Assembly: GCA_934219025.1 (NCBI GenBank)
Contig: CAKQDG010000003.1
Coordinates: 7,590 to 71,589, forward strand
Direction: 5' to 3'
Source of the DNA: an uncultured Prevotella sp.
Lineage (GTDB): Bacteria > Bacteroidota > Bacteroidia > Bacteroidales > Bacteroidaceae
Length of the DNA stretch: 64,000 bases
In this document: positions 43,633 through 50,751 of the stretch, one piece after another
Layout of the letters: the number at the start of each line of letters is the position of its first letter
Position numbering within the stretch: the first letter of the stretch is position 1
Position numbers and translations under genes: made by a program
The notes under the pieces: model-generated
The model's database searches: none
The model's input: the letters and a program-made list of their open reading frames with translations, nothing else
Told to the model about the DNA's origin: nothing

Positions 43633-43777
43633 ATAATTCTAACACCTTTATCCCCAAACCGCCACCTGCATCTGTTTGACAACAAATTGCCCCCCCGTAA
43701 ATGGAGTAAAACCTATGACGTTGCCGGGTAGTATTTCCCCATTCGTGATTTCCGTTAAGCTGTATCGGTCTTTTCAT
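43613..43777 (-). CDS. Array module 5 (intact, G7 run in frame)
   Basis: 54 residues. TTRQRHRFYSIYGGAICCQT and DAGGGLGIKVLELYEK. The G7 run (43690-43696) encodes Gly-Gly in frame. The R-x-Y-S-x-x-G ... GGG ... K-V-L-E layout is typical of variable inserts in phage cytosine methyltransferases. Confidence 0.6.
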   Translation of the reverse strand: MKRPIQLNGNHEWGNTTRQRHRFYSIYGGAICCQTDAGGGLGIKVLELYEKENT

Positions 43778-43919
43778 AAAATATAATCAACATATTGTCT
43801 TTTGCCACCGAGGTAAGAGAACTTGATTTAAGCCCTCTAAGCTCTATTTTTTGAAGGTGCGAAGAATTACACCATTCACCAACAGAACGTCCCCTAATAG
43901 CTGCTATATTCGCTCTCAT
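43755..43919 (-). CDS. Array module 4 (intact)
   Basis: 54 residues, no homopolymer. IRGRSVGEWCNSSHLQKIEL then LKSSSLTSVAKDNMLIIFYE. The S-S-L-T-S-V-x-K-D-N-M pattern is the commonest insert signature in phage m5C methyltransferases (usually xTLTTVQKDNxV), so this module most strongly links the array to methyltransferase target recognition. Confidence 0.65.
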   Translation of the reverse strand: MRANIAAIRGRSVGEWCNSSHLQKIELRGLKSSSLTSVAKDNMLIIFYEKTDTA

Positions 43920-44042
43920 AAAGATTTAACAAGCAATCACTCTGTGAATTGTTCCCTGCTCCGTGAGCACCGACACACAAAGCCATCGCCTTGTTTGATT
44001 TTATAAGCCCCCCCCCCTACGGCTAATTCTTATTTGTCTCAT
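43894..44042 (-). pseudogene. Array module 3 (out of frame at a G10 run)
   Basis: ATG 44042 as read ends after 13 residues at 44001, just past the G10 run (44008-44017). With 11 G (or 8) it continues LIKSNKAMALCVGAHGAGNN, then CLLNLYESEYSSY, 49 residues, stop 43894. Confidence 0.55.
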
Positions 44043-44210
44043 ATACTCTAAATATATACCCCCCCGATGTGCAGTCTGTAAACACTGATGTTTTACAGAA
44101 ACAAATGATATTGTACCAAATTCCGTTAGACTTCCTTTGTGTCCGTCATTCTGATATGGTCTTAGCCCATCCCTTGTAACAGATACCCCGTATAGTCTAC
44201 ATTCTTTCAT
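44023..44210 (-). pseudogene. Array module 2 (out of frame at a G7 run)
   Basis: ATG 44210. RLYGVSVTRDGLRPYQNDGH, SLTEFGTISFVSVKHQCLQT are in frame before the run. At the G7 run (44059-44065) the present frame runs on into module 3 and stops at 44001. With 8 G it ends YIFRVYETNKN at 44023, 62 residues, like the other modules. Confidence 0.55.
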
Positions 44211-44344
44211 ATATCTCTATTATTCCTGTGTGCTGTCTGTGCCCCGGAAAATACCACCAATCCTTGTATTTTGTATTCAAGGCTGCTGATTTCTTTATGG
44301 GGGGGGGTAACACCATTACCCATATTAAACGCTTGCATCCTCAT
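44197..44344 (-). pseudogene. Array module 1 (out of frame at a C9 run)
   Basis: ATG 44344 overlaps the last codons of the methyltransferase (KIYEDASV). As read it stops at 44207 after a foreign tail. With 8 C instead of 9 (G9 on +, 44299-44307) it reads KKSAALNTKYKDWWYFPGHR then GIIEIYERM, 48 residues, stop 44197. Confidence 0.55.
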
Positions 44345-45230
44345 ATATTTTACGAAGTCTTTGCTGTTCCAAGCGATACCCAAGTTCGGCAAGCTCACGC
44401 TTTTCTGCATCTGTAAGGTCTGAATATTCACTCGAGCCGTTCAGCCAATCCATAACTTCATTTACGCTAACTTGCGGCTCTAACAGATAATCCTTTAGCT
44501 TTTTCTTGTCTGTCCGTTCTATAAGTTGTCGGACTGTATCATCTTTCAGATAGTACTTTTCATCCGCTTTCTCTTGAAGTATATCCTTGATTACAAGTCC
44601 TCTGTCTTCCGGCTGCGGAATATCCGTCTGCAGTGGCGGTAAGGCAAATGGATCGTTCTCGTCATAGAACAATGAATCTCCTGCAACTTCCCTTGTTCTT
44701 ATGTTAGTCCAATAAATACGCCTTCTGTTTTGTGCCGATACCAAAGCTGAATTAATGTGAACACCGCGCACACCGATAGCGTGAGAAAGGCATCTTTCCC
44801 ATTTCTCCAACATCTTGACGTTTTCAAGAAAGAAATAAATATCCGGATTATACTTACGTAATTCTGTAAGTATTCGCATGTATTCCCAAAACAGATAGGA
44901 CTGACCTTCAAACTGAAAGTTCTGTGATTTTAATTCAAGGTATCTTTTAAGGGTATAAATCTCTTCGCCTTTCTTTGTACTCATACCTTTCATCTTGCCG
45001 GAAAACGAAAAGTTAGTACACGGTGAGCCTCCCATAATTATATCGGGAACACCATATTTTTCTACAATTTCATCCACATTTAACTCCGTTACACTACCCA
45101 ACTGGATAGTATCGGGGAAGTTATGCTGCGTGTTGGCTATTGCGTATTTGTCTATTTCAGATGCAAGGTAAGTATCTATCTTTGCACCTATGCCACGGAG
45201 AGACATTTGCCCCCCCCGAAATTCCGTCAA
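44325..45230 (-). CDS. Cytosine-C5 DNA methyltransferase, C-terminal part (motifs IV-VIII)
   Basis: As read, a 301-residue ORF from an ATG that only opens because of the frame change at the G8 run. Real methyltransferase sequence begins at SLRGIGAKIDTYLASEIDKY. Motif IV GGSPCTNFSFSGKMKG carries the catalytic Cys; motif VI is FFLENVKML; motif VIII is SAQNRRRIYWTNI. A linker with DRGLVIKDILQEKADEKYYL follows, typical of phage enzymes just before the target-recognition inserts. The ORF then ends at KIYEDASV, inside the seam to module 1. With the neighbouring N-terminal ORF it forms one permuted enzyme. Confidence 0.85.
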   Translation of the reverse strand: MTEFRGGQMSLRGIGAKIDTYLASEIDKYAIANTQHNFPDTIQLGSVTELNVDEIVEKYGVPDIIMGGSPCTNFSFSGKMKGMSTKKGEEIYTLKRYLELKSQNFQFEGQSYLFWEYMRILTELRKYNPDIYFFLENVKMLEKWERCLSHAIGVRGVHINSALVSAQNRRRIYWTNIRTREVAGDSLFYDENDPFALPPLQTDIPQPEDRGLVIKDILQEKADEKYYLKDDTVRQLIERTDKKKLKDYLLEPQVSVNEVMDWLNGSSEYSDLTDAEKRELAELGYRLEQQRLRKIYEDASV

Positions 45231-45549
45231 ACAAAGACAAAACCTTTATGTCGTTCAGTTTCTCTTTTGGTATGAAGCTGAAAATATACTTTATCGTCTC
45301 GATGTTCCACCCATTACCCAAGCCTTTGTATTGCTGTGTTTCAGATGTAATAAACTCGTAATCATGCGGCAGCGTTTGCAACTCCGCACACTCTTGCGGT
45401 GTTAGTCTACGTATTGCGGCAACATATTTTATTCCGTTCACCTCGAAGTCTATACCCTGCTTGTTGTCAGGCATGGAGCTTTGAAACTCTTTTAACTGCT
45501 TCTCTTTTACCTGTCGATAAATATCTCTTGCTATTTCTTCTTTTCCCAT
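45157..45549 (-). CDS. Cytosine-C5 DNA methyltransferase, N-terminal part (motifs IX, X, I)
   Basis: 130 residues as read. It starts with motif IX (IRRLTPQECAELQTLPHDYE) and motif X (QQYKGLGNGWNIETIKYIF), which normally sit at the C-terminus, then motif I VLSLFDGISGG. The G8 run (45210-45217) lies exactly at the two glycines after motif I. With 7 G the frame continues SGGQMSLRGIGAK into the downstream ORF, giving a single 407-residue enzyme in order IX-X-I-IV-VI-VIII. This circular permutation resembles that described for M.BssHII. In the present sequence the enzyme is off unless slippage restores it. Confidence 0.85.
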   Translation of the reverse strand: MGKEEIARDIYRQVKEKQLKEFQSSMPDNKQGIDFEVNGIKYVAAIRRLTPQECAELQTLPHDYEFITSETQQYKGLGNGWNIETIKYIFSFIPKEKLNDIKVLSLFDGISGGANVSPWHRCKDRYLPCI

Positions 45550-45731
45550 ATATTCAATACTAAATTATCCATAATAAAAGTAACAATAGTACCACTCTTT
45601 AAGTCAGGGCGTACCTGATAGGAACGCATAGATGAGCGGTTACACCACGTATTTCTTATTCCACTATCATACTCTTTTCTAAACTTTCGCCCCAACTCGT
45701 TACGATACTTATTTAAGATGATTTCAACCAT
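45531..45731 (-). CDS. Array-type module 0, before the methyltransferase
   Basis: 66 residues. LNKYRNELGRKFRKEYDSGI and SYQVRPDLKSG match module 6. Ends LVLNIWEKKK, overlapping the methyltransferase ATG at the same T-ATG seam (TAT-ATG-GGA). In a permuted enzyme, inserts between motifs VIII and IX could lie at either end, so a module on this side is consistent. Confidence 0.65.
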   Translation of the reverse strand: MVEIILNKYRNELGRKFRKEYDSGIRNTWCNRSSMRSYQVRPDLKSGTIVTFIMDNLVLNIWEKKK

Positions 45732-46225
45732 TTACTACACTTGATATCATGACGGTTGCAAGTTGCATCCTTCCCGTTAACAACCTCCACGTTTACATCT
45801 CCATAACAGTACAATTCAAGATTACCGTCGTTTTTAATTATTACATTTGGCGTTTTGCAGATATACAGCTTACAAATGTTTCCACTTCGGTTATATATTA
45901 CAGAACAATCCCCTACAACTAAATTTATGGTTGCAGTAAGGACAAACCCGGATTTAGGATTTACATACATAGTGCTTGTATATCCATCTTTGTTTCTTAG
46001 GTATTGACCGTGTACGTAATTTCTGAAAACGCTCTCTTCAAGATATTCCAAACTTACACCCCAGCCAAATGCCATAGCATCGGCAAGAAACTCTATACCA
46101 TTGCTGTCAAGAACAAGATCCATGAGATCTTTCTCTGTCTTGCATGCATCCCATAAGTCTTTATACTTTCCACATAAGCCTAACTTTAGAGCATTTCTTT
46201 TTAATGACAGTAATTCATTCTTCAT
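45713..46225 (-). CDS. Hypothetical beta-rich protein
   Basis: 170 residues: helical N-terminus (KNELLSLKRNALKLGLCGKY), then a strand-rich C-terminal half ending in regularly spaced hydrophobic residues (LYCYGDVNVEVVNGKDA), suggesting a small beta-helix or sandwich. Overlaps module 0 by 19 bases. Function unknown. Confidence 0.6.
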   Translation of the reverse strand: MKNELLSLKRNALKLGLCGKYKDLWDACKTEKDLMDLVLDSNGIEFLADAMAFGWGVSLEYLEESVFRNYVHGQYLRNKDGYTSTMYVNPKSGFVLTATINLVVGDCSVIYNRSGNICKLYICKTPNVIIKNDGNLELYCYGDVNVEVVNGKDATCNRHDIKCSKWLKSS

Positions 46226-46227
46226 AT

Positions 46228-46521
46228 TTAAAGCCTTTCTCTTATTCTGTTTAGATAAACAATATACGCTTTATCATACTCTATATACATTCTCGCCTTT
46301 TTTACGCACCTCATAACGCTACGTTGCGTTAAAGAAGTCATTAAGGCAAGTTGTCTATAACATACCGCATATCTGTCGTGGAGAATATATAGACACAAAT
46401 TTCTTGCAGCAGCCCTCTTGAATGGAATGTTGCCGTTGCCGGTATATATTTCTTCATCGGATATTCCGACAGTAAAACATACAAGCTTTCTAACCTTTTC
46501 TTCTATATATTCTACCAACAT
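46228..46521 (-). CDS. DnaA domain IV-like DNA-binding protein
   Basis: 97 residues. FKRAAARNLCLYILHDRYAV, YRQLALMTSLTQRSVMRCVK and ARMYIEYDKAY follow the helix order of the DnaA C-terminal DNA-binding domain, without the ATPase domain. May bind the phage origin or act as a transcription factor; the specific DnaA-box residues are not conserved, so site specificity is unclear. Confidence 0.6.
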   Translation of the reverse strand: MLVEYIEEKVRKLVCFTVGISDEEIYTGNGNIPFKRAAARNLCLYILHDRYAVCYRQLALMTSLTQRSVMRCVKKARMYIEYDKAYIVYLNRIRERL

Positions 46522-46860
46522 TTAGTGCTCCTTAAAAATATTTCCAAATATAGGCGACCACTGTTTTGCGTTTTCATCCAAAAAACCTCTTTCAACAAGC
46601 ATATCACGCATCACTTTAGGACAACTCGGCAATAAAATATGCGTTGAGTTGCTATTTTTCCCAGGATTCTTTACCTCAAACGCCTTAAGCATCAAATGAG
46701 GAATATCTGAATGTTTGCGCTTTGTAATATAATTCTGAATAAACGGAATAAATATACCATCACATACAACACCCCGGGCATCCTCTGCTCGGACAATTCG
46801 ACAATCTTTAAATCTACCGAAGTCTATATCTATATAATCACCCGGATTAACCCACCCCAT
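46522..46860 (-). CDS. Hypothetical protein
   Basis: 112 residues, beta-rich start (GDYIDIDFGRFKDCRIVRAE), C-terminal helices (CPKVMRDMLVERGFLDENAK). Stop one base before the next gene. No family recognised. Confidence 0.6.
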   Translation of the reverse strand: MGWVNPGDYIDIDFGRFKDCRIVRAEDARGVVCDGIFIPFIQNYITKRKHSDIPHLMLKAFEVKNPGKNSNSTHILLPSCPKVMRDMLVERGFLDENAKQWSPIFGNIFKEH

Positions 46861-46861
46861 A

Positions 46862-47437
46862 TCAAACCTCCTTTTCTTTCTTTATTGCATCTACAACAAT
46901 CTCGTTTGCTATCGCTTGCTGCCCATGCTTAAAATCTTCTTTCAACTCAGCTTCTGTCTCTGGAGAAACCTCACTGTTCATAATATCATCAAGCTCTTTT
47001 GTCTTTTCTGTAAGATACTGCAAGCGTTCTTGTGAGAACTTTGCAGCTTCCTCCATATCAACAAAAGCAACAATGGGATGTGTAAGATTTGCTTCCGTCA
47101 TAATTATTTCAGCATCAAGAATGTCCATATAAGTTACACCAGTACCCGGATATTCGTCTTTTTCGTGCCCCTTGGCTGCCTTGTGCATCTCTACAAGATT
47201 ACAGAGCCATACATAAAGGTTCGTTTCAACAACCTCTCCATTTATATTTACTGCCCAGGCTTTTGTTCTTACCTCAAAACCTGTGTGCGTGTGGAATATT
47301 GCAGCGTCTTTGAGTATCACAACAATAAAACGACCAAAATCCACAACGTCTTTTATTTTACTTTTATCAATACCGGTTATTGTATTTAGTAGCCCAGCAT
47401 TGTTATCCACCTTTTTCTTCTTTGCTATCCTTGCCAT
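46862..47437 (-). CDS. Hypothetical protein with coiled-coil tail
   Basis: 191 residues: basic N-terminus (ARIAKKKKVDNN), a central alpha/beta domain (VVDFGRFIVVILKDAAIFHT), then an acidic coiled coil (LQYLTEKTKELDDIMNSEVS). Function unknown; operon context is DNA processing. Confidence 0.6.
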   Translation of the reverse strand: MARIAKKKKVDNNAGLLNTITGIDKSKIKDVVDFGRFIVVILKDAAIFHTHTGFEVRTKAWAVNINGEVVETNLYVWLCNLVEMHKAAKGHEKDEYPGTGVTYMDILDAEIIMTEANLTHPIVAFVDMEEAAKFSQERLQYLTEKTKELDDIMNSEVSPETEAELKEDFKHGQQAIANEIVVDAIKKEKEV

Positions 47438-47449
47438 AATATTTTGATT

Positions 47450-47953
47450 TTATAAATTCTTCCTTCTTCCGTACTCACATATCAACGTTGCATCGCATTT
47501 ATTGTCATCCATATTCTTGCATTTCGGTGTCCGTCTGAAATCCACGTCAGGGAACAGTCGTCTTGCAGCGTTTATGGATGTCGGCTTGTTGTTTATGCTT
47601 TTCTTTCCGTCCTTGCTTTTATATACCTTGTCTTCCGTTATCCACATCTCCTTCTGCCATGTCTTAGGCGGCACGAGGTGATACGGAATACCCAAGGCGA
47701 TAAGAAGTCCTTGCAACACCCCAAAAGTCTCTCCAAACGAGAATGTAGCCTTTGCCGATGAACCGAACACGGCATGGATACTCTCCATACAGCAGACGAT
47801 TTCGCCCCCCGACAATACAGCAGCATTTTTTAGGTATAGTACTACATCATAGTAGTCATTCTCCGCAATGGACAGAAAATCTATATCTTGCCCTTTTATA
47901 ACTGTTATATAACCCTTACTTCCCGGGTCAATGCCTATATATGTCTTACTCAT
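47450..47953 (-). CDS. RuvC-like Holliday-junction resolvase
   Basis: 167 residues. YIGIDPGSKG gives the first catalytic Asp, CCMESIHAVFGSSAKATFSF the Glu and the following S/T-rich helix, and MDDNKCDATLICEYGRR the C-terminal acidic pair. This is the RNase H-fold resolvase pattern of phages. A C6 run (47805-47810) is in frame in VLSGGEI. Likely resolves branched DNA before packaging. Confidence 0.82.
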   Translation of the reverse strand: MSKTYIGIDPGSKGYITVIKGQDIDFLSIAENDYYDVVLYLKNAAVLSGGEIVCCMESIHAVFGSSAKATFSFGETFGVLQGLLIALGIPYHLVPPKTWQKEMWITEDKVYKSKDGKKSINNKPTSINAARRLFPDVDFRRTPKCKNMDDNKCDATLICEYGRRKNL

Positions 47954-48524
47954 TTTTCAACAATTTTATTTCATCTTTAATATAAAACACCGCTTTCTCT
48001 AAATCCTCGATACGCTTTTCCCTTTCAGATTTATCCCCGTCAATCTTGCCTTTTCTCATCAAATACTTCAATGCATTTCCAATAGCAAAATCAAAATGCC
48101 TACAAATATCCAAAGGCTCAACACCGCACAAGTCCTTTAGCCAAGAGTAGTGGGACGGATGATTAACTTGCTCTTCCTTCGTTTCGATATATTCACATCC
48201 GTTTCGATGTAAGTTTGGCTTAATATCGGCAATAGTCCCATACTGCATAATAAAGTCAAGAAAAACATAATAAAACCTCTTCACTTCAAACATTTGGAGT
48301 GATACAGATGCAATATTGTGCGGTGCATTAATAATGAGTATCTGAAAAATTGGTTGTTGTTGAGACAGAAGAGTTATCTTATCACCGGAACACGTTTCTA
48401 TATTTACGGCATATCCACTCGGAAGCCAATCATCATCATGTATTTTTGCCTCTAAACGTATCTGTTCGTTTTCGTCCGGTAGTGTAAACCTTAATCCCTC
48501 TTTTATATCTTCTTTCTTAATCAT
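47946..48524 (-). CDS. DUF3310-containing protein
   Basis: 192 residues. The C-terminal 70 residues (VNHPSHYSWLKDL, then DICRHFDFAIGNALKYLMRK) are the DUF3310 signature, seen in many phages and often fused to or near nucleotide enzymes. The N-terminal half (DWLPSGYAVNIETC) is a separate unknown domain. Overlaps resolvase by eight bases. Confidence 0.78.
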   Translation of the reverse strand: MIKKEDIKEGLRFTLPDENEQIRLEAKIHDDDWLPSGYAVNIETCSGDKITLLSQQQPIFQILIINAPHNIASVSLQMFEVKRFYYVFLDFIMQYGTIADIKPNLHRNGCEYIETKEEQVNHPSHYSWLKDLCGVEPLDICRHFDFAIGNALKYLMRKGKIDGDKSEREKRIEDLEKAVFYIKDEIKLLKNE

Positions 48525-48543
48525 ATCCTATTCCTCCTTGTCT

Positions 48544-49491
48544 TTAATCATCATCTTTAATGAAACTTTCCGATACAGGCTCTCTGAGATATTTCTTGAA
48601 ATTACCTCCGTTTATCCACTTATTGTAAATATCCTCGCCATCACCCGACCTTTTTATCATATCTATGACTTTAAGCCAATTACGTTTTATGTGAGGGTAT
48701 CTTTTGTTTTCTGTAATTTTCTGCCGAGGAGAGGATTCAGGACAACCCAAACATCCAATCCTTTTACACCCTCTATCATACAATTCGCAATGCCGTATAT
48801 TGAGCGTATCAAGAAATCCCCAAACATCATCATCTGTCCAATTTATAATTGGAGAAATCAGTAAGCTTTCCTTCCCTCGAATACACCCCAATACACTTTC
48901 CTTGTCAATATTGTAAATACCTATAGATGGTTTTCTTCCACGTTTTTCCTTATTACGCTTAACTCTAAAAGCATCCAATTCTTCAAGAGTTCCGCTAAAT
49001 TTACGTCCACTTATTTCTACTTCCTTACGGTTAGACCGTTGAGTACTTTCTGAATGACGCACACCTATCAGTGTAACCTTTCCTGCCCCTGCACCTTCCT
49101 TAAAAACAGAGCAACACCATCTTATTTTTCTTGTTGGCAACAACTTACGTTTTATCGCCTCATTAAAAATACTTACATTTGGCTTTATCATCTCAACATC
49201 TGGATATTGTTGTCTAACAAAGCGTATCACTTCGGGCGGATCAACACTCGTGAGGTTCATGTGTGCCTGGAACTTTACTCCTGCCAACTTTGCTATATGG
49301 TAAAGACACTGACTGTCCTTACCGCCACTGAAGGCGAGGAAATATCCGTTCTCGGAGTCGTAAGATGTTGCAAGACGCTCCGCCCTGCGAAGCAAAACTA
49401 CGCTGTAAAGTATTTTGCTCTGCATCTCAGAAGAAAACCTTTGAGTTATTTCCTTGTATGTAATATCCAGTTCGGAATTTATCATACACAA
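48544..49491 (-). CDS. PAPS-reductase-family PP-loop enzyme
   Basis: 315 residues. FLAFSGGKDSQCLYHIAKLA is the PP-loop ATP-binding motif near residue 53. RKIRWCCSVFKEG and the cluster CELYDRGCKRIGCLGCPES suggest an iron-sulphur or metal site, and LLISPIINWTDDDVW is the conserved family block. Phage members are related to DndC-like enzymes, but dndB/D/E are not seen here. Could take part in sulphur-based DNA or tRNA modification; substrate unknown. Confidence 0.82.
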   Translation of the reverse strand: MCMINSELDITYKEITQRFSSEMQSKILYSVVLLRRAERLATSYDSENGYFLAFSGGKDSQCLYHIAKLAGVKFQAHMNLTSVDPPEVIRFVRQQYPDVEMIKPNVSIFNEAIKRKLLPTRKIRWCCSVFKEGAGAGKVTLIGVRHSESTQRSNRKEVEISGRKFSGTLEELDAFRVKRNKEKRGRKPSIGIYNIDKESVLGCIRGKESLLISPIINWTDDDVWGFLDTLNIRHCELYDRGCKRIGCLGCPESSPRQKITENKRYPHIKRNWLKVIDMIKRSGDGEDIYNKWINGGNFKKYLREPVSESFIKDDD

Positions 49492-49502
49492 CGTGTTTAA
49501 TT

Positions 49503-50129
49503 TTACAATGTTGGTAACTCTTTACCGTCCGTAGTTCCAAACAAGAACTCTGATGCTTTAGTTATGCGCCCATACTGCCCGATAACCTTAGAACGCTTCC
49601 GGTCTTTCATCTCCTTACCTGAGTTATCCAAATCCTCGCTACCATCAGCTCTGTAGTCCGTAGACACCTCACGTTCATCAAGAGCATTCTTCCTTACATC
49701 CTCTTCCAGGTTTCTTAGCTGCCTATCAATAAGAATATCACGTATGACGCAATTTAACTCCTCGCCTTTGGTTTCTCTAAGCAAACGCTTTTCAACCGGA
49801 CACGAGGGCATATAAAGCTGTTCTGTGGCTTTTATTCTCTCCTTTTCGGGAACACTGAAAACACCATAGTCTTCAAGATATAGATACGGATAAATGTTCA
49901 CTACACCCATAACGGGAGACATTCTGCCGCAATCGAGGATAATATTAAGCAATCCATGACCGTTACGTCTTGCAATAGCGTAGCTCTCATCAAGATTACG
50001 CTTTCTGACAAGAATAACAGCCTCTATCCAAAAGTTGTCATCCTTACCCTTGCCTTTATATTGTTTTGGTAGCTCTTTCAGGTGTGCATTTTGAAGAGCC
50101 ACCGCTAAAGATTCTTCCTTTATTCTCAT
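49503..50129 (-). CDS. Hypothetical protein
   Basis: 208 residues. N-terminal domain with WIEAVILVRKRNLDESYAIA, acidic/basic C-terminal helix region (STDYRADGSEDLDNSGKEMK). Lies tightly between two modification enzymes. No family recognised. Confidence 0.6.
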   Translation of the reverse strand: MRIKEESLAVALQNAHLKELPKQYKGKGKDDNFWIEAVILVRKRNLDESYAIARRNGHGLLNIILDCGRMSPVMGVVNIYPYLYLEDYGVFSVPEKERIKATEQLYMPSCPVEKRLLRETKGEELNCVIRDILIDRQLRNLEEDVRKNALDEREVSTDYRADGSEDLDNSGKEMKDRKRSKVIGQYGRITKASEFLFGTTDGKELPTL

Positions 50130-50130
50130 A

Positions 50131-50751
50131 CTATATCCATTTTACAACCGTATCGCCTTTATATCCCTTTTGCCACACAAACCAAGCATAACAGACGCAG
50201 CTATTTGTTTTGTACGTGCTGAAATCCCCGTTTCTTGCGCAATTCTGCCGCTCCGAGAACACATATACCGTCTTTGGCGGATTTGCATCAAAAAGCTTTC
50301 TTCTTGCTTTCCCTTCAAGAAACGTGAGTTTTAGGAACATCGCCACTTTATTTCCGTTAGGGATGTATGACAGAGCCTTTTCCGTAAACTCCTTTGCTTT
50401 TGAATATGGCGGATTGGTAATAATATCACCCATCCAACTTCCACTACCCGACAGAAAATCAAGAGTTTCATTGCCCATTCTGTCTACAATATCACTTTCG
50501 CGGACTTCCTTGCCGTATTCTTTCATCTTCTTTGACAGATGCCCTTCCCCACACGCAGGCTCCCATATCTTGTCAGAAAACTTTTCTCGCTTAAACAGCG
50601 CATCTATTGTTACAGGGTCTGTAGCATAATAATCCCTTTCTGCTCTTTGCTCTTTTGAATGATTGGAAGCACCAATTATCTTGAACAAATCACCAGGCTT
50701 ACCCTTCCAGTCCTTTTCACTCACTCGCAGCCTCCTTTCCTTTGTTTTCAA
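50131..50751 (-). CDS. Orphan DNA adenine N6-methyltransferase
   Basis: 206 residues. WEPACGEGHLSKKMKEYG is SAM-binding motif I and DIITNPPYSKAKEF is the NPPY catalytic motif, in the order of small gamma/beta-like phage N6A methyltransferases. No restriction partner is nearby, so it probably protects phage DNA. The listed start overlaps the upstream gene by 35 bases; a GTG at 50724 (VSEKDWKGK) overlapping its stop is an alternative. Confidence 0.82.
   Translation of the reverse strand: MKTKERRLRVSEKDWKGKPGDLFKIIGASNHSKEQRAERDYYATDPVTIDALFKREKFSDKIWEPACGEGHLSKKMKEYGKEVRESDIVDRMGNETLDFLSGSGSWMGDIITNPPYSKAKEFTEKALSYIPNGNKVAMFLKLTFLEGKARRKLFDANPPKTVYVFSERQNCARNGDFSTYKTNSCVCYAWFVWQKGYKGDTVVKWI

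Noticed and set aside
43290-44431. Array region considered as plain decayed non-coding DNA
   Set aside because: Six of eleven units are fully open, the junctions are regular, and every broken unit is restored by one base at a homopolymer; random decay would not give this pattern.
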